DNA of 64,000 nucleotides from Macropodus opercularis (lineage: Eukaryota; Chordata; Actinopteri; Anabantiformes; Osphronemidae), in contig CM061091.1 in the NCBI GenBank assembly GCA_030770545.1, forward strand, positions 8,984,501-9,048,500, written 5' to 3'. Shown in pieces: positions 25,366 to 36,817 of this stretch. A program made the translations under genes and the position numbers. Under the pieces are notes generated by a model. The model ran no database searches, was not told where the DNA came from, and saw nothing but the letters and a program-made list of their open reading frames with translations. Positions within the stretch are counted from its first letter, which is position 1; each line of letters begins with the position of its first letter.

Positions 25366-25644
25366 ACTGTTGCACTCAGGCAGACGGTACAGACTATGTA
25401 AAACTAGGACAAACAGACTCAAGCACAGTTGCTATCCCACTTTAATATCCGCTCTGGACGCTGCTAAAAAATAATGCTGGATCGATGCAATGTATGATGT
25501 TTGTGTGGGTTTTTAGGTGTTTTTATTCCTATTTATTGTTTAAGTTTTTTAAACCTTGTACGAATGATGAACTGAATGGAGAGCACCTTTTAAACTGGAG
25601 AGCACTTTTTAAATTTCATTGTGCATGTGACAATGACAATAAAG

Positions 25645-25676
<32 letters not shown>
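25645..25676. repeat. (TATC)8 microsatellite at LINE 3' end
   Basis: Eight perfect units immediately after the AATAAAG of the Rex1-like 3' UTR; it is the tail of the retrotransposon. Confidence 0.95.
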
Positions 25677-25704
25677 ACAGGTGAAACTGAAAGTGATGAA
25701 CCTG

Positions 25705-25976
25705 GGGACAGTTAGATAAGATAAGATAACTCTTTATTGATCTCACAGTGGGAAAATTCAATTGTTACAACAGCCACAAACAATCAGCAGGTGCAAAGGA
25801 ATAAAAGTGGAGCGTGTGCAAAGAATAAGATCTATTATACAAGTTTACAATTACAATTTTTACAGATACTAAATACTGTACATAGATGTCCAATATAATA
25901 CACAAAACAATCCGCACTGTGGGGGCTGTTAGACTGATTGTTCAAACTTACAGCAGTGGGAATGAAGAACGGTACC
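25705..25976 (-). mobile_element. Older CR1/Rex-type LINE, 3' part (left half of an interrupted copy)
   Basis: Begins AGATAAGATAAGATAAC-TCTTTATTG and reads through GTGGGAAAATTCAATTG, a common fish LINE 3' end in minus orientation. It breaks at GGAATGAAGAACGGTACC where the L2 element starts; the continuation is at 28387. Confidence 0.65.
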
Positions 25977-26574
25977 AATTCAATTCAATTCAATTCAACT
26001 TTATTTATATAGCGCCAATTCACAACATCAGTTATCTCAAGGCACTTTACAAGTAAGGTTTTAAGACCCTTCACAACTAAACCCAACAATTCCCACATAG
26101 AGCAAGCTTTTAATTGTAGCCAATCGATAAATTGTACATTTAAATAGCAACAGTGGAGAGGAAAAACTCCCTCTCTAACGAGGAAGAAACCTCCAGCAGA
26201 CCCAGGCTCAGTGTGGGCGGCCATCTGCCTTGACCGGTTGGGGTGAGGGGATAGAGAAGAGAGAAAAGAACACAACCACAACAACAAAACAAGCAGCAAC
26301 AGAACACAGGCGGGATGGTTGGACCAGCAACTGAACACTGGAGACACACGACTCTGAGTCTGATGATACCTGCAGATGAGGATAGAGAGAAACAGAAGGG
26401 GAGAAGCACAACTAGGAGAGAAAAGAGACAAAGTTAGTCACATGTGGAAATGGAGGCATGTTGGCGGATAGAAGAAAAAGAGAAAAAAGAGCTCAGTGAA
26501 TGAAGGACGTCCCCCAGAGGTCTAAGTCTATAGCAGCTTAGCTAAGAGATGGTTCAGGGTGACCAGGACCATCT

Positions 26575-28104
26575 CTAACTATACGCTTTGTCAAAAAGAA
26601 AGGTTTTAAGCCTAGTTTTAAAACTAGAGAGGGTGTCTGCTTCTCGACCCTGGACTGGAAGCTGGTTCCATAGGAGAGGAGCTTGGTAGCTAAATGCTCT
26701 GCCTCCCATTCTACATTTAGAAACTCTAGGAATCACAAGTAGACCAGCGCTCTGAGAACGAAGCGTTCTGTTGGGAGCATAAGAAGCGATGAGGTCTTTA
26801 AGATAAGATGGAGCTTTATTATGAAGAGCTTTGTAGGTGAGGAGAAGAATTTTGAATTCTATCCTAGATTTGACAGGGAGCCAATGCAGAGAAGCTAATG
26901 TAGGAGAAATGTGATCTCTCTTCCTAAGTCCAGTCAGAACTCTGGCTGCAGCATTTTGAATTAATTGGAGGATTTTCCAAGAGTTATTGGGACAACCTAT
27001 GAGTAGCAAGTTACAGTAGTCAAGCCTAGAGGTAACAAATGCATGGATTAATTTTTCAGCATCACTCTGTGAGAGGATGCTCCTAATTTTAGCAATATCC
27101 CTCAGGTGGAAGTAGGCAGTTCTAGAGATTTCTTTAATATATGGTGTAAAGGACAGATCTTGGTCAACAATGACACCATGGTTCCTCACAGTAGAACTTG
27201 AAGCTAACGTTATGCCATCCAGAGTAACAATCTGATTCAATAATGAGTCTCTGTGGTTTTTAGCATCAATTATAATAACCTCAGTTTTATCTGAATTCAG
27301 TTGTAGAAAGTTATGGGACATCCAGGATTTGATATCATTTAAACAAGTTTGAAGTTTGACTAATTGGTTTGTTTCCTCTGGTTTCATCGACAAATATAAC
27401 TGAGTATCATCTGCATAGCAGTGAAAATTTATAGAATGTTTTCTAATAATATTACCAAGGGGAGACATGTAAAGACTGAAAAGTATTGGACCAAGCACAG
27501 AACCCTGTGGAACTCCAAAGCTAATTCCTGTGCGGATGGAAGATTGATCATGAACATGAACAAATTGGAATCTGTTCAACAGATAAGACTTAAACCATCC
27601 CAGTGCTTTTCCTTTAATCCCAATGCTATGTTCCAGTCTCTGCAATAGAATCTTGTGATCTATCGTATCAAATGCTGCTCTAAGATCTAACAGGACAAGT
27701 ACAGAAACTAGACCATTGTCTGAAGCTGTGAGAAGATCATTAGTGACTCTAATCAGAGCTGTTTCTGTGCTATGATGTAATCTGAATCCTGACTGGAAAT
27801 CTTCATATAGGTAATTTCTACGCAGGTGGTCACATAGTTGTTTAGCTACGTTTTTTTCAAGAAATTTAGAAATAAAGGGCAGATTGGATATAGGCCTATA
27901 ATTTGCAAGTTCTCTAGGGTCAAGAGTAGGTTTTTTCAATAAAGGTTTGACCACACCAACCTTAAAAGCCTGTGGTACGTAGCCTGTAACCAGCGATTGG
28001 TTGATTTGATTTAATATGGACATGCTGATTAATGGAAGAATTTCTTTGAGTAATCTAGTTGGGATTGGGTCTAAGAGACAAGTAGCTGATTTAGCAGAGT
28101 TCAT
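26575..28104 (-). CDS. L2-type LINE reverse transcriptase, uninterrupted 509-codon frame
   Basis: Domains in order: NYRPISNLPFISKFLEK (68-84), motif A LLDLRAAFDTIDH (138-150), motif B FGVPQGSVLGPILFSLY (196-212), motif C CYADDTQLY (229-237), and the C-terminal L2 signature LDYCNLLLIG, IQNAAARVLTG and SLHWLPVKSRIEFKILLLTYKAL. All catalytic aspartates are present and there is no stop or frameshift, which suggests a recent insertion. The N-terminal endonuclease is missing from the frame; the apparent ATG is simply the first Met after the deletion joint. Confidence 0.9.
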   Translation of the reverse strand: MNSAKSATCLLDPIPTRLLKEILPLISMSILNQINQSLVTGYVPQAFKVGVVKPLLKKPTLDPRELANYRPISNLPFISKFLEKNVAKQLCDHLRRNYLYEDFQSGFRLHHSTETALIRVTNDLLTASDNGLVSVLVLLDLRAAFDTIDHKILLQRLEHSIGIKGKALGWFKSYLLNRFQFVHVHDQSSIRTGISFGVPQGSVLGPILFSLYMSPLGNIIRKHSINFHCYADDTQLYLSMKPEETNQLVKLQTCLNDIKSWMSHNFLQLNSDKTEVIIIDAKNHRDSLLNQIVTLDGITLASSSTVRNHGVIVDQDLSFTPYIKEISRTAYFHLRDIAKIRSILSQSDAEKLIHAFVTSRLDYCNLLLIGCPNNSWKILQLIQNAAARVLTGLRKRDHISPTLASLHWLPVKSRIEFKILLLTYKALHNKAPSYLKDLIASYAPNRTLRSQSAGLLVIPRVSKCRMGGRAFSYQAPLLWNQLPVQGREADTLSSFKTRLKTFLFDKAYS

Positions 28105-28380
28105 CTAATTTGTTGGAACGCCACAATCTTTCTAGTTTTCTTTCTAGAGTCCTCAACCCCATAAGTCAGGACAAGATCAAGAGTATGATTAAGACAGTGA
28201 GTGGGTTCATTCACATGCTGACTAAAACCAATAGAATCCAGTAGTGAATTAAATGCAATGTTGAGACAGTTACTGTCAACATCTACATGAATGTTAAAGT
28301 CACCCACTACAATCATTTTATCTGTGCTGAGAACTAAGTTAGATAAAAACTCTGAGAATTCAGTTAAGAACTCTGAATAT
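28101..28380 (-). pseudogene. Truncated L2 endonuclease (C-terminal part)
   Basis: Reads YSEFLTEFSEFLSN then MIVVGDFNIHVDVD, SIGFSQHVNEPTH and HTLDLVL: the GDFN and the C-terminal part of an APE-type endonuclease. The catalytic N-terminal half is absent and the frame ends in the deletion junction at 28101. Confidence 0.85.
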
Positions 28381-28386
28381 GGACCA

Positions 28387-28700
28387 CTCCTTCCTACACT
28401 GGGGATGGATCAGTCTTCCATTGAAGGAGCTGCATAGAGTCTCCACTGTCTAATGCAGTGAGAAGCATTGTCCATGATGGATGCCAGCTTGGTCAACATC
28501 CTCCTCCTACCCACCTCCTCCACAGAGTCCAGCTGGACAGCCCAGGACAGAACTTGCCCTCCTGACCAGCTTGTTGAGTCTCTTTCTGTGCTGCTTCTCA
28601 CAACATCTAGCTTCTCTAGAGGGTATGTATGGAAAATGTCCACGCAAATAGATCTGCAACAAAAGTTACATCCTCCTTCAGTCATTGTGTTGAAGGCTAG
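28387..28700 (-). pseudogene. Older LINE, right half: decayed C-terminal ORF2
   Basis: The minus-strand frame gives RSSTERDSTSW, VLSWAVQLDSVEEVGRRRML and TKLASIMDNASH, matching the C-terminal tail of a fish LINE family (usually STERDRRRLNKLI, GERRMMAKLSSIMD). It resumes exactly where 25976 left off. Confidence 0.7.
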
Positions 28701-28715
28701 TAAATCTATTTGATT

Positions 28716-31700
28716 ATGTAATGCGTAGCGCTGCCTTCTCTCAGTGAGTATTCAGTCACACGTTTTCGTGTTCAACATGAGGCCTTCTAGCTGGCCTTAC
28801 TGTCACCAACTTGTAATCTGATTGGCTATCGCAACTATCTGTCAATGACATGAGCCCATTTTAATTAAAGTGCAGATTTATGCAATTTATGCTGTAACCA
28901 TGAAATCGTTAAAGTAATAGCCCCTATATTTTTGGCTTGTGACAAACAGACGTATTCAGCTTGTGTCACACTTGCACTCAGTTTTCAGTGGAACGGGCTG
29001 GGCAGCCCATTACAAGCAAAGCAGTTAATTTTACTCTCAAGTTTATTGCTGGACCCCATTAGCGACAATAGACTTTGAAAGAGGCCTTTAAATGCGCTAA
29101 GTTACTCTCCAGATGATCACTGTCAGATACATCAGCCAGTACTGGAGGAAGAAGCTGATAGCTGCTGCTGATAAATGACAGGGACAGACAGATAAAGCCA
29201 GAGGAGAATGGAGCGCAGAAAGCTGCACTTGGTGGCTCAAGTGAGATACGTGTTCCATTCACTGATATCTGCACTGATGCTGAAGCTTTGACAACAAACA
29301 CAGTGCTGTCTACCTAAAGGGAACCAGATGATGATTTGTAGGATCATAAATCCTTATATACATGACCAGTGGTAATTTATTTCAAACTAAATGAAGCAGC
29401 AGTAATTTACTGCTCGATGTGTGAAGCTATAGATACACACTGTAAGTTATCAGATTGTTCATATTACGGCATATGTGTACATGTGACAACCCTGACAAAA
29501 TAATAGACTGTCAAAATTTGACTGGCACCAGGGAGTAACAGAAACAAAGGATCTCACAATGAAGGAGTACATAGAACTGACAAAGGTAAGAAAGTGAGTG
29601 ACAAATAGAAGAAACCAGTGACACAAGCAAAAACTCTAACCCTCAAACACTAACATATGGGTAATACAAAATAACTGGACATCACCAATAACCCAATAGA
29701 CAGGAGAATAAAGTGTTCAAGGACTAAACACAGTCAAAAACAAATACAAGTAGCTTGACATGAAAACATGGCCTGGGAGAAGGTGGAACAAAGGAGGCTA
29801 AACTGTTGTTGTGTTGCAGTGGCTTTTTAATTGTGTCTGTCTCACTACAGCAAGAAAATACATGTTGATATAGTAGTATCATTAAGAGTATGTTTGTATT
29901 AATACACATTTGTTCTAATTTCTCGGTGGGTGTACTTCCAGGAGGAAACATTGTACAATCTGGACACACATAGAAGAAATACACCTACACAGAACGGCAC
30001 AGGAGCAACTTTCTATTCATTAGATGGGCCGATTTACCTGAATCTAATTTTTTATTAATTGCCATCAACAAAAGAAGAACAAATGACGAAATAAACTTTT
30101 ATTCAGATGCAAATGTTATGAATTGCAATGCACCACAAAGGTGTTATACCCTAGTCAAAAAACATGTTAAAGTTCTATGAGGTAACATATGGTTCCTTCT
30201 ATGCAAGGAAGAGATTGTGTATTTTACAGTAAATGCAATGCAGAGCACTGCTCAGAAAGTAGTTGCCTAGACCTTCTGTGAAGTCAACCTTTAAGAGCTG
30301 ATCTCCAGATACCATTTCAACATTGGCTGATCAAATTCATTTTTTGCATACTTTTGTGTTAGATGCTAGAGATAAAATGCAGAGCAAGCTAATGACTACA
30401 TTTTTCTCTCATATTAAGAGTTTGCTCGGCTCCAGAACTGCACATAAGGCAATGAACTCAATAATGGAACAGGCTAATGGGAGAACTGACCAGACAAGAC
30501 AAGTTTGTGCATACCAATGAGATGAGAATAAATACTGCTTTTTAAAAGCGGGGTCATAAGGAAAAAAAATTACCCTTGATATTAACATTTTTTTGCGTCA
30601 GATACACAAGCAAGCAGAAGTCAAAATGCAGTAGGTTCTGTAATTATGGGTAACTCATTGTATATCTAAAATAAAAACCAAAACGCAGTCCTTTCAAAAC
30701 CTCAGTTCACTGCATAAAGAATAAACAAAGGGTCAGGTGTGTCTATGGTTCTTACCAGACACCACAACCTGCTACCGTCATTTTAGCAGGAATGGGGGAT
30801 TATATGCATTACATAAACCCACACATATGTTTGTAGACATGTCTACAAACATATGTGTGGGTTTTACTTTATGTGTGGGTTTTACTTTACACTGAGTAAA
30901 GTACAAGCAGTGCAAAAACACAAGTAAACTTCATCAGCAGCAAAAAGCTACTGGCGACAGAACTAACTAAAATCTTTCATTAATAGAGTTCTGTGTAGAA
31001 GCACCTTTGGCAGTAATTCAGTTTTCTCTTAGCTGAGGCATCGTCTCAGCCTCTATCGGGTTATGGTGACTGTGAACTCATCACGTCATCTTTATGTCTT
31101 CCAACATGGTCACAGTCTCAGGTCTTGTGCACACTATGACAGAAATCATGTTTCTCTTAACAATGTCACACTGTCTTTCACTTTGGTCTAAACCTTGAGT
31201 CTTGATGGTTCCAGACTCTGGGAAAAGAAGTCATTAAAAATTTTGCAACAGGTAAACCTAGTCATGATGTTCAATTTCAGATTTATTATTATTTACACTT
31301 TTACAAATAGCAGTCAGCTTTGTCAATATACAGTATGTTACTGTGTTTAGACAGATAATCTGCTTTTTATTTTTCATTGTGAAATAAAACATTTTTGTTT
31401 GTGGTGAACTGTGAATTTAAAGAGTGGGACTACATCTTACAAATACACATTATTTGGATTAAGAGCATTGTTTCTTTACTTATAAAACTTATAAATTCTT
31501 CTTATTGCGTAAGAAGATAAAGAAGGTGTCAGGTGGAGCCCTCCCTTGCATTGAGCTCTTCTGAAAGGGTATTCATAGTTTGTTTACTCAACCACTGTAC
31601 CTTCACATCTTGAACTTTTCTGACTTAGAACCACATGCCAGTAAATGGCCTCAAAACGAGCCTCTTTCTCACAGATCAGTGTGAAACCCCTCAGTCTAGG

Positions 31701-32520
31701 AGTGACTGATGCTTCAGACATAGACAGTAATAATGTCCATTCCACTGATACTGCTGGGACTACACATGATTCCCTTCACACCCGACAGTACGGACCTGTT
31801 GTGAAATGCATCACTTTTCGACTGCTGGCTGGGTTGTGAATGGACTTTACTGGCACTGCCAGCCAGAATGCAACAAATGATAGAGCCCCACAACAGAGTA
31901 CAGCAGGGGTCCGAATGCGAAACCCAGGTTTGTTTTAGCGGCTCACAGTGTTAACATTTATCACAGTTCAGGGTTGTTTTGGAGAACAATTGGATACATG
32001 CTTGCATTTGAGTTATGTGGTGGAATGTGATTGATAACTACTGTTCATGGCCACAATAAACTGTTTTTTCTTCTTGTAGCATAGAATAGAGAAATGATTT
32101 GCTGGCAGAGAGTGAAACATCTCCACAGATCATCAACGGCTCATCACCTCTGTTTGCTCAAACACACACTACAGCCTCACAGCCTGTTTTAACAGATGAA
32201 ATGCCTCACAGCCTGTAAACGTGCACTGCCCTATTGTTATTGAGAATGGAAAAAAATGACTGAGAGCAGACTGCTAAATGTTGCATTCAGTCAGTGCAGT
32301 ATGTAAATGCCAGCCATTAACATTTTATTAGATGTGTGCGTGTGTGTGTTTTTCTCTAACACTTCATGACAAGCGTCCTAGGAGTCTTTTCAGTGTCACA
32401 CTATCACAGCTGAGGCATAAATTATCCATCTTAAATAGGCCAGCGAATCTTACAGACGTGGCAGATACGTACCAAAACTGATGGGAAACAGCTTTATCTT
32501 TTGTAGTGACTGACGATGGT
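28716..32520. other. Intergenic DNA
   Basis: No exon supported. Holds the palindrome at 30815-30864 described separately. Confidence 0.6.
30815..30864. repeat. 50-bp perfect palindrome
   Basis: The left arm 30815-30839 (AAACCCACACATATG...TAGACA) is the exact reverse complement of 30840-30864, with no spacer. An 18-bp unit ATGTGTGGGTTTTACTTT overlapping the right arm is then repeated in tandem (30853-30870 and 30871-30888). Confidence 0.95.
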
Positions 32521-32529
32521 TCTGATGCA

Positions 32530-32665
32530 GTTCAATCAGACCAGAGGCCTGCACCATGAAGTAGATAAGTGTGCTATTCAGCTCTACCAGGCCTTAACTA
32601 AAGGTTTATCCCAGTGGTAAGCTTGTCCACAAGGGTTACTTTCTCTAGAACAGGTTAACTTAAGA
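32530..32665. mobile_element. Possible degenerate MITE
   Basis: CCAGAGGCCTGCACCATGAAG followed later by GGTTTATCCCAG resembles a common fish MITE end (AGGCCTGCACTACGAAG-type). Only phrase-level resemblance; no terminal repeats verified. Confidence 0.3.
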
Positions 32666-32669
32666 GCAT

Positions 32670-35600
32670 TATTATGCTGTTGAGGAGCCACTTTATCCTT
32701 TATGCTTTTATGGCGACATGGCTTTTTTTGTGCGTGTGTGTTTTACATGTAGTGTTTAAGCATAATTACAATGATTACACCTGACGTTTATATAATCTTA
32801 TTTAAAATTAATGAACCTTTTTTTCATGCATCAAACTAGATCTAATTAACAACAGAACAAGGGAAAATGAAATAAATCTGTTTTGGTGTTGTATACACCA
32901 TTCATGGGCTTTGTCCTTTAACTTATATTTGTTACTCAGGCCATGTAAAAACTTCCTGTCTCAAAGGACATTGCTTCCTAATGACTTGCAATAAAATAAA
33001 AGCTTGTCCTTCACAATAAACGCACCAATTACTGTGTCATTCTGGTTTTAAGACTGCATCTCAAGAGCAGAAAGACAGTTTGTCACGCTAGATAACTTCA
33101 AAACCACAATAAGGACGATTCTAATTACAATCAGGATTCTTTGCAGCATCAATTATTTTTATCAAGCCATTTTAACAATGATTTGCAATGCGATAGAAAT
33201 TGCGTGAGTCTATGGAAATAATTAATTGGCATTCATCCAAATTGACTGTCCAGAGAATAGCTATGACAATGGTACAATGTGTCGATTAAACTGGTCTAAA
33301 GTGCAGAATCATAAAAACACAAAAAAGAAAAGGACATGCGAAGATGTCTGTAGCTGGTTTTTGAACTTTCAATTCTGGACAAGTATACGCTCCTCTGTTG
33401 GTTAAGGGGTTACATGTTCTAATGTAGAATAAAACAACTTACAATATCTGGGCATTTTTCCAATTTTTTGTCTCACCCCATGAATACATTTACCCACAAC
33501 ATTACATTCACCTAATGCACCATTTCACTATACAGTATATGAAAACACATAGGTGTTATGATTACTGTTACTTCATACAGTCTCCTTCACATGAATGCTC
33601 CTCACATTTGGAGGAGGCCCCATGCTTCACAGAGCCACGTCATATCCAGATTTGTAGTCAAAGTTAGTAAGGCTATAGCCTTTGTTTTCACTGTTGGTAA
33701 AGGTGTACACCTGATTCAACTCTTACACCTATAAAACCCCAATAAATCCCAGTTTAATTGTGCCTCACACCAGCGCATATGTGTTGACTGAAGGGAACCT
33801 CTCTTTTCTACATCTTTCTGAATGTGTGTGATACAACAGCAATGAAAAACATGCAGCTTGTCCTGCTTACTTGTTCCACAGCAGCCTTCCAGTGTGGAAA
33901 TGTACAGTACAGCATTCTAATGCAAAGTGATCACTGCAGTGTCAAAGAAGAAAAAGCAGTCATTCATCTGCAGAGGAACATGCATGTCCTCCATTTGAAA
34001 AATGTTAAATTCACTTTGTGGCCAGGCCTCTGCTATTATGTATTTATGGTTACAAGCCTACTCATTACATTAGTATTATTAGCACAGTTTGAAGTCAAAG
34101 AAAAAAGGCCTGTTCCTGTAGCTCTGCCATTATGTTTGTAATATCACTCAATTCAAAATCATCAATTAAATCTGCCATTCACAAAAGCCACACTTTATGT
34201 ACAATGGAATGGAACAGGAAGCTAGTGATGTGAAAAAGTGTACATCGCAATTTATGACTAAGACCTATCTTTAGTGACGTCACTGTGTCTACCATAATCT
34301 ACTATCTGTGATAAATGTGACGGTCATGATAATTAGTCGCTGAAAAAGCACTGGTTGTCCACGAAAAGACACAGCGATGCTCTGACAAAGCAATGGCAAG
34401 AATGGATCTACAACATCAGCTCGAACAGTTTCTTGCCCATTTTTTTTTAATAGTACAGTGTAAGCCCTACTTTGAATACACTCAGTGAAAGTCCTTTCTG
34501 CAAGATTGATAAGATGTAAATTGAACCAGGAGAGCGTCATTCTGTGTGTTACATTCTCCTGTTCCTACCTGTCCACACTGTGTCCTTTCACACGTTATTT
34601 AAGGCAAAGCAAAAATATTCTTTTTCACTACAGTTACCTGTTTGGAATGAATATGCTCTGTGTTCGTGCATTTACAGTGCATGCTATTAGACTCTGCCTA
34701 TTTGATACTTAATGATGTTAAATTCATCTCCCTGAATTCGCTGAAGCAAATTATAACTATGTCTACTTTAATCTTCCAATTCTGTTCCTTCTACTGTTCT
34801 TGAAATTGCACTCATGGCTAATGGCTAGTTTATTGATTTGAATGCACTGATGTCATTTGTCAAGTTAATTGACGTTCCCTCCAGCCGGGCTCATACATGA
34901 GTTTCACCTGCTCCTGGAGCTTAATATATTTGGTGAGTTTTCTATACATCTCTGATTTGTTTCAGTTCGTAATTATTTATAAATGAAGCTGACAGAAAAT
35001 CAAATACTTCCCAAAGAGCAGATGCCTTCGTGTTTGGCTCTGTGCCCTCACTCAAATTTCTCTTAGTGGTGTGGTGTATTGACTGACGCAGCAGATCATA
35101 GTGCAGTGGTACATGCTGCAGTCCAACAGCAAAGAGCTGCTCTGACTCAATGAGAAATTAAAATAATTAGACCAAAAAACGAAAAAGACCACCCCAGTCC
35201 TCCTCCACAGCATACTGTATGTGACTGGCTGAGAAAAGCCTTTGTCTCTTTTAATTTTAGGTTTTCAGCTTACTGTATTTTTCTCCAAGGTAACAGGCTT
35301 TAGATAAAGCAGAACAACCTGATTGGTTGATGCAGTTTAATGATGATGATCTAAATGTGGAAATATCAAGAAGTCTAGAAATGAAGAAAATGATTCTGTG
35401 GTGGTATGATACCATAAATCTAAGCAAGTTTTAAAGGCTAAAAGTCAAATCTCTCACTGGAGTCACTACTTTTATTCCAGTTTTTACTAATGAGGCAATT
35501 AAAAAAAGGAGACTATACCAGATGAAACAAGACTTACTCAGCAGGCAGTAGGTGCAGTAACACAGATGGCAAATACAAACATCGTCAAGGTGTTAAATTG

Positions 35601-36620
35601 GTATAGACAGTAAATGACTGTTGCTGTGGTTGGAAAGTTTAAAGCCACAGACTACAAAGTACCCTGGTTCACAGAATGATGAACTGAAACTAGATTAGGA
35701 AACTGGTTGGGACTGACGTACCAAAGCTAGAAGGGTTTTAATCCTCCAGCTGGCCAGATGCCTTTTGGTATGAAGTCCCACAAGGACACTTTACAGCTCA
35801 ATCTCCAACTCTAAATTGCCTACACAGTAGGTGTGAGTGTGTATGGTTGTGTGTCTCTGTATTTCAAATATTTGTATAGATTAGTTGAACTGTTTTGATG
35901 TTTCCATGAGTCACAGAGATATCGCTAAATAATGATGATGAATTCATCATTATTCATTCATCAACCTGAAATACTGTTGCACTTACTGTGTAGTGCTTGT
36001 TCTAACACTACTGTACTGATGCAGTTAGTTATCATCTGTTCTAACATACATGCAAAAAGGTCTTTGAATGTCCAATTAGCTAGTATAACATCAGTTCACT
36101 CCTCATACAGAGAACACTCAGCCCTTGGTTTTAGCTGTAAAACAGCCTCAAAATGATCCATTGACAGACACCCGACAAATCTCTAAAAGGCCAAACTACT
36201 TTCTTAAAATACACCATACAAATTAGTGAGTGTGTTTCCCTCCATCAACCTTTCAGCAGCTGAACAGAGTGAGCAGCACCCCATCTTCACATCTGCTGGC
36301 ATTCTATAAATAGAGTTTCATCAAAAGCACGGTCTCATTAAACCTGATCTTAAGGCTTTCTGTGCTCTTTGGAGGCCCACGCCCCTCACTGACTGAATGA
36401 CTGAACATTGCAGTAATGAAGGCACCGCTACAGCCTATTTCCATGACAATGAAACCATTTATTTAAATCTGAAATTGTAATCCAAAATGCTAATGGTTTA
36501 CATGGTGGGCTACTGAACGGCCCAAGTCAGTTCAGGTCAGACTCATGTATTCTTCCAGTCCTCAGAACAGAAGGTTCAGAAACAGATGATTCTATATCCC
36601 CCCCCAAAAATAATTGTCTT
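32670..36620. other. Intergenic DNA
   Basis: No supported coding exon. An open frame of 105 codons at 33824-34141 has no domain. Confidence 0.6.
35806..35866 (+). mobile_element. SINE middle fragment
   Basis: CTCTAAATTGCC and TAGGTGTGAGTGTGTATGGT are body phrases of the fish tRNA-headed SINE also present at 36637 and 58378. Confidence 0.6.
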
Positions 36621-36636
36621 TTACGACTTCCTATTT

Positions 36637-36805
36637 TGGGGCGACACGGTGGTGTGGTGGCTAGCACGTGCGTGGGTTCTCCCTGGGGCCCCCAGCTTCC
36701 TCCCACAGTCCAAAGACATGCAGTTAGGCTAATTGGAAAACTCTAAAGAATTGTCCGTACGTGTGAGTGCGCACGTCCTATATGTGTGGCCCTGAATGAA
36801 TGAAT
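36637..36805 (+). mobile_element. tRNA-headed SINE with internal deletion
   Basis: The head GGCGACACGGTGGTGTGGTG is fused to GTGCGTGGGTTCTCCC, so box B is lost, followed by CTTCCTCCCACAGTCCAAAG and a GAATGAATGA tail. Flanking 12-bp repeats GACTTCCTATTT (36625-36636) and GACTTCCTGTTT (36806-36817) differ at one base. Confidence 0.8.
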
Positions 36806-36817
36806 GACTTCCTGTTT

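Larger units (their letters stand above)
22960..25676 (+). pseudogene. Rex1-like non-LTR retrotransposon, dead copy (endonuclease + reverse transcriptase)
   Basis: Pieces in order: endonuclease start (KMDELRMQ, ITETWL) near 22965; GGPCVYVNNSWCTN, YLPREFTVVMVT and VAGDFNHAE at 23140-23415; a gap; LDKIYSN, LPHLGQSDH and the linker to 24057; then reverse transcriptase with NDYRPIALTP, FVDYNSAFNT, GSPQGCVLSP and FADDTTVV; finally SRCLRKAQNIVKDTSHPGHS and a stop at 25472-25474. The frame shifts near 23140, 23415, 24050 and 25240, so it is inactive. The 3' UTR ends ACAATGACAATAAAG and (TATC)8 at 25645-25676. SAFNT and QRLYFLR correspond to the sites of the standard Rex1 primers as I recall them, supporting the Rex1/Babar call. 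Confidence 0.85.
25977..28386 (-). mobile_element. L2/Maui-type LINE inserted into the older LINE, internally deleted
   Basis: On the minus strand it opens at 28386 inside the endonuclease (GPYSEFLTEFSEFLSN, then MIVVGDFNIHVD, then LVLTYGVE). It jumps to a linker (LERKLERLWRSNKL in one frame), then to the reverse transcriptase and a 3' UTR ending ATATAAATAAAGTTGAATTG. Two internal deletions and a frameshift separate the endonuclease from the reverse transcriptase. The (AATTC)n-type tail at 25977-25997 sets the 3' boundary. Confidence 0.85.
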
